Assembly (NCBI GenBank): GCA_947650285.1
Contig: CANTFL010000073.1
Location: forward strand, 248,001 to 312,000
Direction: 5' to 3'
Origin: Hyaloperonospora brassicae
Taxonomy: Eukaryota > Oomycota > Peronosporomycetes > Peronosporales > Peronosporaceae
DNA: 64,000 bases
Numbering within the stretch: position 1 is the stretch's first letter; each line of letters begins with the position of its first letter. This document shows positions 32,191-41,481 of this stretch, piece after piece. Under the pieces are notes generated by a model, which saw only the letters and a program-made list of their open reading frames with translations, made no database searches and was not told the origin of the DNA. The position numbers were made by a program, and so were the translations under genes.

Positions 32191-34380
32191 TTCAAATGGT
32201 CAAGACTGAAGTATAATTGACAGAATAGTGGGTGCGGAACGACATGAAGGTGCTTGGACCGATTAAGCAAGGCATTGCGCTGGAGCATCATACCAAGATT
32301 ATCTCGGAAACGACAGCGATCGGGGCATGAATTACGTTGCGTGATTTCCGCAATCGTACGTTCACACACAACCGATTGACGATGACCCGCCACCTTCATG
32401 GTTTCTTGGTGGACGACGACATGACGATGGCCATGCACCTGGACAAATTGATAAGCTCAGTGTTGATCTACAGACTATGGGTGATTCGGTTGACGAGGTG
32501 CGGAAGCATGTGACCCTGCTCAGCGGTCTAGCTGCATAGTATGATACCATTGCGTCGATCGGTGGAAAATTCAAGAGCGTCACACTCATTTTTAGTGAAC
32601 GAGAATCTCCTCAAGGAGTTTGAGCGGCAGGACAAGATGAAAGCTACGTAACGCGTGCTAAAGTTTACTGCATGTGGTAGCAGGTTAAAAACTCTGGTTT
32701 CGATAAATGCGGCAGGAATGTCGGACGCAAGGACAGCGTCTCGAGAAATAGAAATGGTCTAAGGGCAACAGTTTAAATATGACAAGTGTGGTCACATTCG
32801 CGAGACTGCCTAGAAATGAAGGGAACTAACTTGGATGTCGTCGACGCTGTCTGGGCTGCCAGGTAGAGTCGATCATCAGGGTAACTGATCGACAGTGGTG
32901 CGACAGTCCGCACCGAGATAAATTGTTCGAAAGCAAGTTTATGATGACGAGCATTGAAGTGAACGTCGCGGGCTCCAAGAAGATCAGTGTGGAAGGAACT
33001 GGGTCGGTGCGCTCGAGCATTGACGGCAAGCCAATTCGGATGTTGGACGTCCTCCACATTCTTGTCTTAAATCGACATATACTGTCGGTCGGAAAGATTA
33101 TAGAACGCGGAATTAACGTTTAGTTTGAGCGCACCTAATGTGTCCTTTGAAACAAGAACTAGGCTATCGAGTCGAGAAGAAAAATCGGCAAGGCCTGCAT
33201 GCTGAAATCTCACCAGGTAAAGTCGCATCAGGTGGCGTATTCGGACGTCGATAGTCAGAAAAAGCTATGGATAGTAATTCTCATGAAACACCTGAACAGA
33301 GACGCGCTGGCAAAGACGCAGCACCTGATGACTGGTATGACAAATACCAGATTCAAGTCGAATGAACCATGCAGTGGGTGCTTAGAAGAAACAAAACGGT
33401 ATCTTCATTCCTATCTCGTTCACAGACGAATTCATCTCATGTGCTGGAACTTGTGCACACGGACGTAATGGGACCGATGAAGACGGAGTCGAAAGGTTGC
33501 GCGAAATTTATGTGCTCACACTCGTTGACGACCAATTGGAAATAAGTAAATACGTTTTGGTAAACTTTTGTTGAGAAGAGTAGCGAAGTGTCGAGATTTT
33601 AAATCGTTCAATATGTGTACGAAAAATAGTAAGGAGGCGCATTAAGTGTAACGGGGCAGCCCGTTACATGGAATTGTCACTTTAAGGAAAGTGACGATAA
33701 AGAATATAAAGATGGATATTCTTTGAGCAATATCACCAAAGTGGTGATATTGAAGGGTCGACCAAAGAGTCTGTTCATTGGTTGATATCGTGATGATATC
33801 AACCCACCAACCGCCACAAGACGCGCGCAATGAGTGGTGACGAGACGTCACCATACATGCAGTTATATTAGTATAGTTAAGCTAAGTCAAACAGAGAGAC
33901 AGTAGTTTAAAGACTTAATTATATTAATATAACAATTCTGCTTTTACCCTGCCTACGCTTCCTCGCTTGCCACGCGTACGTCCGTCGGGGCACCGAAACC
34001 CTTGCGTTAAGTTACGCAAGGGTGTGCCCCGTTACATTAAGCGCATCAACTCTGACAACGACTAGAATTTGTGAAGAAGGCCCTGGATGAAATCTGTTAG
34101 CATAACGGTAGCGTGCACCAGGAAGCTCTGTCATATATATCAGCAAAATGAAGTGGCCATTAGGATAAATCGGACCATACTGAGAAATTTCGGAGCATGA
34201 TGCGCCATAAGGGTGTATCTACTTCCTGGAGGAAAGAGGCAATTAGCACGGCAGTGCACCTGATCGACCGGCCAACAAACAGCACGAAAAATGACTCGTA
34301 CTCCATAGCAGATCGGATTCAAGAAGAAGCCTCGACGGCAGGAAATACATCAGAAGTATAAGTATGTAGCTTTAGCGTAC
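32190..34380 (+). mobile_element. Decayed Ty1/copia-type gag-pol, interrupted by a solo LTR
   Basis: Traceable on the + strand across many stops: a copia gag block near 32,290-32,640 (MTMAMHLDKL, TMGDSVDEVRKHVTLLSGLA, YDTIASIGGKFKSVTL), a CCHC remnant (KCGHIRETA), the protease/pre-integrase region at 32923..33123 (GTGSVRSSIDGKPIRMLDVL), the GAG-pre-integrase domain at about 33270..33480 (HLNRDALAKTQHLMTGM, CSGCLEETK) and the integrase core start (LTLVDD, near 33520). After the solo LTR the integrase resumes with KRINSDND at 34039 and later STSWRKEAISTAVHLIDRPT near 34,210. No RT or LTRs of its own were recognised. Confidence 0.75.
33647..34036 (+). mobile_element. Solo LTR of the element B family
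   Basis: 390 bp, TGTAAC..GTTACA, related to the B LTRs at 35065 and 42659. Flanked by a perfect 5-bp target duplication TTAAG (33642..33646 and 34037..34041). Removing the LTR and one TTAAG restores the copia integrase frame. A solo LTR forms by recombination between the two LTRs of a full element. Confidence 0.93.
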
Positions 34381-35064
34381 TTATGTCACTCGTCTTTAAG
34401 CAAATTTGACGACGAAATTTAACTATCTAGCGATTATAAATTGGGCCTTATCTAACCGTCGAAGTACGGAGCCAGATCGAGATCCGTCCGGTGCGATGGT
34501 GTATCAGCAACGGCGTTCATTGTTAGGGTTTATATTTTATATGGAACTTGTAGGTTCCATTGGATGACTGCTGTTGCGGAGAAGTTAATCGAAAAATGGT
34601 GTAATGAATGTACTCAAGAAGGTCTACTCTAGTACCCGAAACAGGTACGAAGTTTGTATGTGTGATCCACTACAATCGGATTTGATCTGGGAATATATCC
34701 GATCCAAGAGAAGATTCTATCTTAGAGTACATCTGATTCAGAAGGGATCCGATATTGAAGGTAGTCTAATCCGAGATCAGATTCTAAATTAGCCAGATGT
34801 AGGGTATAAACCAATGAGCCTACAATGTAAAAGTGACAGATAAATTCTTTATAGGATGCGTGGTGAAGGCCTTTTGAGTAGATAGCCTACGTCGTAGGTT
34901 TTGCAATTTGGTAGGCTAACATGAAACAAAGTTCATATTGCTTTAAAGACACGTTTCATCTTTTCCGGGCTAAATCTTTGGCCTTCAAACAAAACAAAGA
35001 CTTTCATTTACCGTCTTTACATGTACCACACCTAAGTTTAATGGCCGGATGTGTTCAGGACTCT
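34381..35064. other. Spacer without recognised genes
   Basis: AT-rich. May include the decayed end of the copia element. Confidence 0.4.
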
Positions 35065-35453
35065 TGTAACGGGGCACACCCTTGCGTAACTTAACGCAAG
35101 GGTTTCGGTGCCCCGACAGACGTACACGTGGCAAGCGAGGAAGCGTAGGTAGGGTAAAAGCAGAATGGTTATATTAATATAATTAAGTCTTTAACTACTG
35201 TCTCTTCGTTTGACTTAATTCAATTATACTAATATAACTGCATGTATGGTGACGTCTCGTCACCACTCATTGCGCGCGTCTTGCGGCGGTTGGCGGGTTG
35301 ATATCATCACGATATCAACCAATGAACAGACCCTTTGGTCGACCCTTCAATATCACCACTTTGGTGATATTGTTTAAAGAATATCCATCTTTATATTCTT
35401 TATTGTCACTTTCCTTAAAGTGACAATTTCATGTAACGGGCTGCCCCGTTTCA
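35065..35453 (-). repeat. Element B 3' LTR (left end)
   Basis: 389 bp. The inner neighbour at 35454..35468 reads, on the minus strand, AAGGGGGGTGA, a polypurine tract. Shares the hairpin series with the solo LTR at 33647. Confidence 0.93.
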
Positions 35454-35568
35454 TCACCCCCCTTAACTGATAGTCACCGTGTGACTATCGAAAATATGGA
35501 GGCCACCCGTTGGCCACCATTGGGACAGGGAGCACTTGTTGGGTCCGTTCCATTCACTTTCCGCTTGA

Positions 35569-35597
35569 CCTCGCATAGTTAACATGTCTATGCGAGG
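35569..35597 (+). promoter_or_regulatory. Hairpin enclosing the aORF start codon
   Basis: CCTCGCATA/TATGCGAGG, a 9-bp stem whose loop contains the ATG. In element C the same place has CAGCGCAT/ATGCGCTG, with paired changes. Confidence 0.6.
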
Positions 35598-37194
35598 TGA
35601 CTCAAGACCTACACAGCCCGGTGTTGTGCCAGCCTCTGCGGCAGACGATTCGCCGTCTGCTGCCCCTTCTTCGCCTGCAGCAACAGGTGCTGCAGGTGCA
35701 CGCGGTATCACACCGCGTGCGCACGATGACCCCGACATTGAGGTCATCTAATCTGGCGAGTCAGACGTGTCTGACTCGGGCAATGCTCCAGAGGCGTCTC
35801 GCTCACCAGCGACGCCTTAGTATTCGCCAAGACCACTGCCGAACGAACGGACTCGTGATTTGCATCACAGTCTGTTCGGCAGTGATGATGATGATGATCA
35901 GGGTGATGAGGAATTCTATTCCTCACCCATAACGGCTCGTGCGTCTTCGCACGAGCGTGATGACGATGGCGCCAGCCGTCGCCAATCAGGGAGCCGTGGT
36001 ACCGACATGGGTACCACTGTGAAGCGTGATGAGTTGAAGCCGTGGCGTTTGCCCGAACGGCTCATCAATAGCCTGTCTCACGAGACAGGCCAACACCATC
36101 GAATACCCTTATTCGATGTAACTAAGCTTCACGGCTTGAGTTCCAGCGCGAAGAACTTTCGTGCTGAAGAAGACTTTTATCTCGATGTCTTTCTTAGACA
36201 TCGATGGTACAACAGCAACCAAAAGCGTGACAAAACATCGCTTTTGGCTGCGTGGAACGCGTTCGTCCAAAACGTAAAGAATTTTGGACGAGAAGGGTGG
36301 CTCAAGAAACTTGAGGCGACACGCCTCAGGTTCGAACGGCGAACGCCAACCGGTGCTAGGTACCTGTTGCACTGTTTATCGAGTGAGGCAGGCATTCCTT
36401 GCCTCACATGGGGAGACCCTTGTGCGAGTTGTGTTGACAACTCGCAGCGTGCACATAGGGATGTGTATTCCCTAAATTCGCCCTGGGAAAGGGCACACAT
36501 TTCGAGTGAGATGCGTGACGCGATTGCAAACTTGCAATCCGTCTACAAGCGCCTAGGGCGCGTGTTTACCGACGGGCCACAGGAATCATCGGATGGGTCT
36601 CGTCATACTGGCGGACGAGACCTTCAACGTCCATCAACAGCTGAGAGCGGGGCTCCCAGCTGTTCCAAGAGGGTGGATACCCCCGCCACTGGACGAGGTA
36701 GCTCGTCCTTGATCCTGAATCGTCACGGTGATTCAAGATACGCTCCACTAGAAAGCGTTGATCACCGTGAGCATCCACCAAAGGATGTGGTGGAGGAGGA
36801 AAGACCTCCTCCAGAACCCCAGGCCCACCATCTCGACCCTTACGAGATGGATCGCGCAATCGATGAATTGCGCGATGACTTGAAGCACGAGCGCGACCGA
36901 CGCTACGCTTTGACCGACACCGTGCGGAAGAACCGCAAGGGTCACGAGGCTGATCGGGCGAGGGATCGTGTCGATTATGCCACAGCGCAGCTTCAGGTCG
37001 AGCGGGATGTCTGCTCCCTATTCGGCGAGCTGGCGACAGCTCGCGGGGAGATATCTCGGTTGAGTTCCGAGGTATCATATCTGTGCGACCAGACGGATCG
37101 TCTGGAGCGCGAACGCAAGAACTTGATGGATGTTCTTGAACGTGGGGGCTATCTTCATTGGAAGAAGAAGGCTCGTACTGACAGTACGACCTAA
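35584..37194 (+). CDS. Element B antisense ORF (aORF), long, unknown function
   Basis: ATG at 35584, 131 bp inside the left LTR and on the strand opposite to gag-pol. The frame is open to 37194 except for TAA at 35749 and TAG at 35818, and is continuous for the last 457 codons. No known family was recognised. Visible regions: an N-terminal Ala/Pro/Asp-rich stretch; an acidic patch ([12 protein letters not shown]); a conserved core ([20 protein letters not shown], then [15 protein letters not shown] and [14 protein letters not shown]); a cysteine motif C-x6-C-x2-C in [20 protein letters not shown] that could bind zinc; a Pro-rich linker; and a charged coiled coil from about 36,840 ([20 protein letters not shown] onwards). 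The last 629 nt overlap, antisense, the integrase-chromodomain ORF. Homologues sit at the same place in elements A and C. Listed as CDS because of its length and conservation; it may be defective through the two stops. Confidence 0.75.
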
Positions 37195-38672
37195 GCCTCC
37201 CAACGTAAAACGTAGGATGCGTGCGCATCCTACGTGGCAGTTCGAGTGTGTATGCATTGCCCTTGCGATGCAACACTCGAAATGGCCCAATGTATTTCGG
37301 CAGTAGTTTACTACTGCCGACACTAGTGACTGCATGTTTAGGTAAGTTTACCGTAGACAGTAGTACTAGGTCATTAACCTTAAATAAAAGAACATTTGCT
37401 CTTCTATTCTTGTCTGCGTTCCGTTTCTGACGGTCCACCGCATTTGCGATGGAGTCCTGAACGAAACGGACTACCGCTTCTCGAGTCAGCAGGAAGTTCT
37501 CTGCTGACTCTTTGTTTTGTCTTTCAGCGCGCTTCGTGCGCACTGCTAAGAGATTGTTCTCTTCTTCAGCGAGGTTGTCTTCTTCCTCGCTGGCATTATT
37601 GTTGACGATGCTGAATATACCAGCATCTTCATCATCATCCGAGTCAATAATAGCGTCATCGATATTATTGAGGCGATCTTCTTCATCGATGTCGACTTGA
37701 TCGACATCGGCATCATACGTGACGACGTTAGCGTCGACACGTGATGAGCTAGAGCCAAAATGGTTTTTGCTCGAGCGAGTCCCTCCCCCCCTTATCCAAG
37801 AGTCACACTCTATAAGGGTGGGCACTCGTGGATAGCGTAGGCCATTCACGTAAAACGGTGTGTGCTGTGTTGAAGCATGCACCGAATTATTGATGGCGAA
37901 TTCCACCAGAGGTAAGAATTCGCTCCAACTCGGAAACGAGTGGACAAATCCTTGAAGGATCTCTTCGAGGACACGGTTCGCACGTTCCGCCTGACCATCT
38001 GTTTCGGGATGGTCAGAAGTGGACATCTTCAATCGTGTTCCGAGAGTACGGAACACGGTTTGCCAAAATTCCGCCGTGAACCGAGGGTCACGGTCGGATA
38101 CGAGTTCACGGGGTAACCCGTGGAGTCTAACTACCGTGTCTAGAAAGACACGAGCACAACCTTGAGCCTTGATCGACTCAGGGACTGCAGCAAGATGGAC
38201 TATCTTGCTGAATCGGTCAACAAACACAAGAATACCATTATTCTTGTGAGCGTCTTCGGGTAAAATCCAAAGACGAAGTCCATTGGAAACGGACTGCCAG
38301 CACTCTGCCGGAACAGGCAGAGGCTGCAATGGCGCACGGGATGAAGGACTAGGCTTCACCCGTTGACAAACCTCGCAAGCACGTATGTACTTGCGCAAAC
38401 TGATATTGGCGTGTCCACTAAAAGTCACGACTTACCGTGAGGTAAGTCTTTTCTCTACCACGATGGCCGCTTGTTGGGGCATCGTGACACTCATACATGA
38501 TGCGCAATCGCAAATCATGATGAGCGGGTACGACGACACGAGGCGTGTCGTCGGCAACGACTGTATAGTATGGCAATCCGTTGCGTGTACTATACCGATC
38601 CGATGAGGATCGGTACAAAGCCGGTAAATCCCTCATGGATTTACTGGATGGATTCACCAGATGATCCATCAA
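36566..38672 (-). pseudogene. Element B integrase with C-terminal chromodomain
   Basis: The frame 36566..38428 (620 codons) follows a frameshift near 38,430 and carries YIRACEVCQRVKPSP of the zinc finger, the core blocks FVDRFSKIVHLAAVP and [15 protein letters not shown], the DDE glutamate region [20 protein letters not shown], an acidic linker (DQVDIDEEDRLNNIDDAIID), the GPY/F-like IGPFRVLHRKGNAYTLELPR and a chromodomain ([14 protein letters not shown] .. [17 protein letters not shown]). The block containing the first catalytic Asp (SMDFVFGL in element C) is replaced by SNGLRLWI through a base insertion and a later compensating loss, so the enzyme should be inactive. Chromodomains direct integration to marked chromatin in other chromoviruses. 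Confidence 0.88.
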
Positions 38673-39130
38673 TCGCAGAAGATCCTTATCTTCCGCGTAT
38701 GCCTTTCGTACGTCGTCAAGTAAACTTGACGACGGGACACTGACTGACAGTGTCGCAACAATGGGCTTATCCTCACTGTTAATTGTGCGTCCGGATCGAA
38801 ATCGGGCCAGCGCGAAAGCGCATCAGCGACGACATTAAGTCGTCCTGGCTTATATTTGACGGAAAGGTGATACACCGTGAAAAATTACAGCCACTTCGCC
38901 ATTCTTTGCGAAATGTGTCAACTATTTAAGGCCGTGTGAAATGATGTATGGTTCGTATACGCAACAAACGGACTATCTCCGCAGAGATAGACACAAAAAT
39001 TTGCGAGTGCATAATTAATGGCAAGACTTTCCTTGACATTTTCTGGGTAGTTACGCTCATATGCTTTTAGCTGACGCGATTGATATGAGATGAAGCACTC
39101 TGCGCCGTCTGTGTCGTATTGCATCGCCAC
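38669..39130 (-). pseudogene. Element B RNase H, decayed
   Basis: Fragments AMQYDTDGAECFISYQSRQL and VKYKPGRLNVVADALSRWPD. The first catalytic region is damaged (VFVTIDFAMG for VCDASDFAIG), a TGA stands at 39131..39133, and further stops follow. Confidence 0.8.
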
Positions 39131-40144
39131 TCAGCCCATCGCAAAATCTATGGTGACAAAGACCACATGGAACGTTCTGCCGTGATCTACAATCTCCAGT
39201 ATGGGCGATTGGATCAAGCTTTGCTTGATACCTTCAAAGGAACGCTGACAGTCAGCGTTCCATGACCACTTCACATTTTTCTTTAGTAAACAAGAAAGAT
39301 GCACGGTCATCTCGGCGTAGTTGCTCAAGTACTTGTGCAAGTACGCCGCTAGACCAAGAAACTTACGAACTCTCTTGGTATCGACTGGCACAGGCCAGTC
39401 GGTGATCGCCTTGATCTTTTCGGGATCAGGGCGTACGCCGTGTTTACCCAAAATTCACCCAAGAAGTGGTATTTCGCTAGCCGCGAATATACACTTCTTG
39501 AGGTTGGCGTACAACTCATACTTGCGCATAAGTTGAAGAACCTGACGAACGTGAGTTCTGTGAATTTCCACGTCCGTCTTTCCGTCCATAGCCCGGCTAT
39601 GGACGAACACATCGTCGAAGTAACTCGGTGCGAAATAGCGCACCGGTCTCAACAGATTTGTAACACATCTGTTGAATGTTGCAGAGGCGTTGCTCAGCCC
39701 CTGTGGCATCACTAGCCACTCACACAGCATACCGCTGGGGGTACTCACTGCCGTGAACGGCATGTCCTGTTCACGCATGAAGATCTGATAGAATCCATCC
39801 ATCAGATCCATGGACGAAGAGATGGTACTCTTTGAAATACCATCTATAATTACGTCCTTCCTCGGTGTCGGCGTCTGAGCCGGTACCGTTGCAGCATTCA
39901 ACTTGTTGAATGCGTGCACTATCCGCCATACTCCTGTGGTCTTTCGTATACAGGAGGTCGAAGAGCTGTGAGAAGAAGTTAGTTCCCTCACATGACCCGC
40001 GGCAGAGCGATCGGCAAAGAACTTGTCGATCGCTAGTACTTGTTCACGAGGCAGTGGCCACTGCTTCATGACACAATACTTCGAGCCAGGTCTGAGCTCG
40101 ATCTCGTGTCGAGTGCCTTTGTCCTTAGACAGCTCGCAAGGCAC
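39131..40144 (-). pseudogene. Element B reverse transcriptase
   Basis: One frame interrupted by a TGA after PLLG (39455..39457). Contains DKGTRHEIELRPGSKYCVM, WRIVHAFNKLNAATVPAQTP, SSMDLMDGFYQIFMRE and the catalytic YFAPSYFDDVFVHSRAMDG, then the connection WPVPVDTKRVRKFLGLAAYL. Catalytic Asp residues are intact. The TGA is shared with element A but absent from C. Confidence 0.88.
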
Positions 40145-40148
40145 GGAT

Positions 40149-41472
40149 TCAGGGAATACATCCTTGAATTAGATCAATCCTTAAACAGAGGATTTGCCTG
40201 AAGTGACTCTCAGGATTGAGACGTGTATCGCTCAATCCGAGTCTTCTCATCGAGGACACTTTCGTCCATCGATGAGCTGCTGAGAACCCGTTCGTTCTAA
40301 GCAAATACTGTTGCCGACCGAATATCGGCCACATACTTATCCTCCGTGACGAGTATGCAGATCTGCTTGACTTTGCCACTACGCAGATCACGCAAGAACC
40401 GTTTCGGTTCTAGCGTTAGCAACTGAGTTATCACCGAATTTAACTTCGGAGGCACAAGCAGATCAAGCGTATAAGCGCCTACGCTTGACCCGTCACTAAC
40501 CAAGACGTTCAACGTCTCGGTTTCTTCCTGGGAACTTTCTTCCTCAGGTTGCTGATGGCCTGATCCCTCACCAAGTGACTCTTGAGGAATTCCTATCTCA
40601 AGTACGTGGGGACTTATTCCCTCGACTTCTTCCGACTGTGGCTGTACAACCACGGTCAGTCACCGATCCTCTACGGTCGACCCTCCAGTCGACCTAGGAT
40701 TTCCATGTTGCCCCTTGGGGGCAACAGGTTTCTTTCTTCGAAGGTGCTGCCCGCTAGGCATGCATCCATGTCCCGGTCCACTCGACTTATTCGAGTGGTG
40801 GACCTTCGGCGCAGCCTGTACTTCTGTACAGCCGCCGGGAGCTTGCTCCACAGTGTAGTGATCAACTACACTGTGATCTTGTGCAGTCGTGCTAACGACC
40901 GTACCGCAAGTGAGGCCATCGCACTCACTCGCAGAACATCCACACGCTTGTGGACGCTCCAAGATGTTCATCAGATGGCCATCTGATAAACAAGCGGCAG
41001 GCATCTTCACGGATCGATGCTGCCAGCTCACCCTTGGCTCGTACTTTCTGAGCCAAGGTAATCCCAGGATGACATCAAATTTGTCATCCAGATCGAGTAC
41101 GATGAAGTCATCATCGTACTGGTCGCCCTCTAACCGTTAGTGGATTCCGACTACACGTTTCTTCACATTAATCGATGCGCCTGTTGCAAGGCGCACCGTC
41201 ATCCTTGTGAGGGGAATTTCGCGCTCAACGAACTTGAGCGCACGACCCTCTAGTGACTGGCGACGAACAAAGTTGTTCGACGCCCCACAGTCTACTAGGG
41301 CACGAAGCGACAAATCATTTGTCGCTTCCAACTTCAAGGTGATGAGCGAAACGTCATCACCAAGTGCAGAGACACACAATGATTGTGTATCTGGAGCAAC
41401 TTTCGTCAAGAGATTTGCAAATTCTCTTGAGGTTGCTGGATCAGTAGGGCGCTCCGCCCCTACTGACCCCGA
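40149..41472 (-). pseudogene. Element B protease and linker
   Basis: The pol frame entered after the -1 shift encodes an aspartic protease (LRALVDCGASNNFVRR, with D-C-G-A-S in place of the usual D-S/T-G-A, then GASINVKKR). Stops follow at 41137 and 40660. A ~130-codon linker rich in Gln/Glu/Ser, absent in A and C, precedes the RT. A frameshift near 40,150 separates it from RT. Confidence 0.8.
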
Positions 41473-41481
41473 CCATTTTTT
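41438..41481 (-). promoter_or_regulatory. -1 ribosomal frameshift signal between gag and pol (element B)
   Basis: In the gag frame the minus strand reads TCA AAA AAT, containing the slippery heptamer A-AAA-AAT (41475..41481). A 6-nt spacer follows, then an 11-bp stem-loop with one bulge (GGTCAGTAGGG at 41458..41468 and CCCTACTGATCC at 41438..41449), which contains the gag stop TAG. After a -1 slip the frame runs through DPATSREFANLLTKVAPDTQ into the protease. The stem survives in element A with a changed loop. Confidence 0.8.

Noticed and set aside
22288..34036. Hairpin series considered as a CRISPR array
   Set aside because: Hairpins differ in sequence and no regular repeat-spacer pattern exists. 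The context is LTRs in a eukaryote.
35584..37194. aORF as a captured host effector or envelope gene
   Set aside because: No signal peptide, RXLR/CRN motif or transmembrane segment is visible, so neither is supported.
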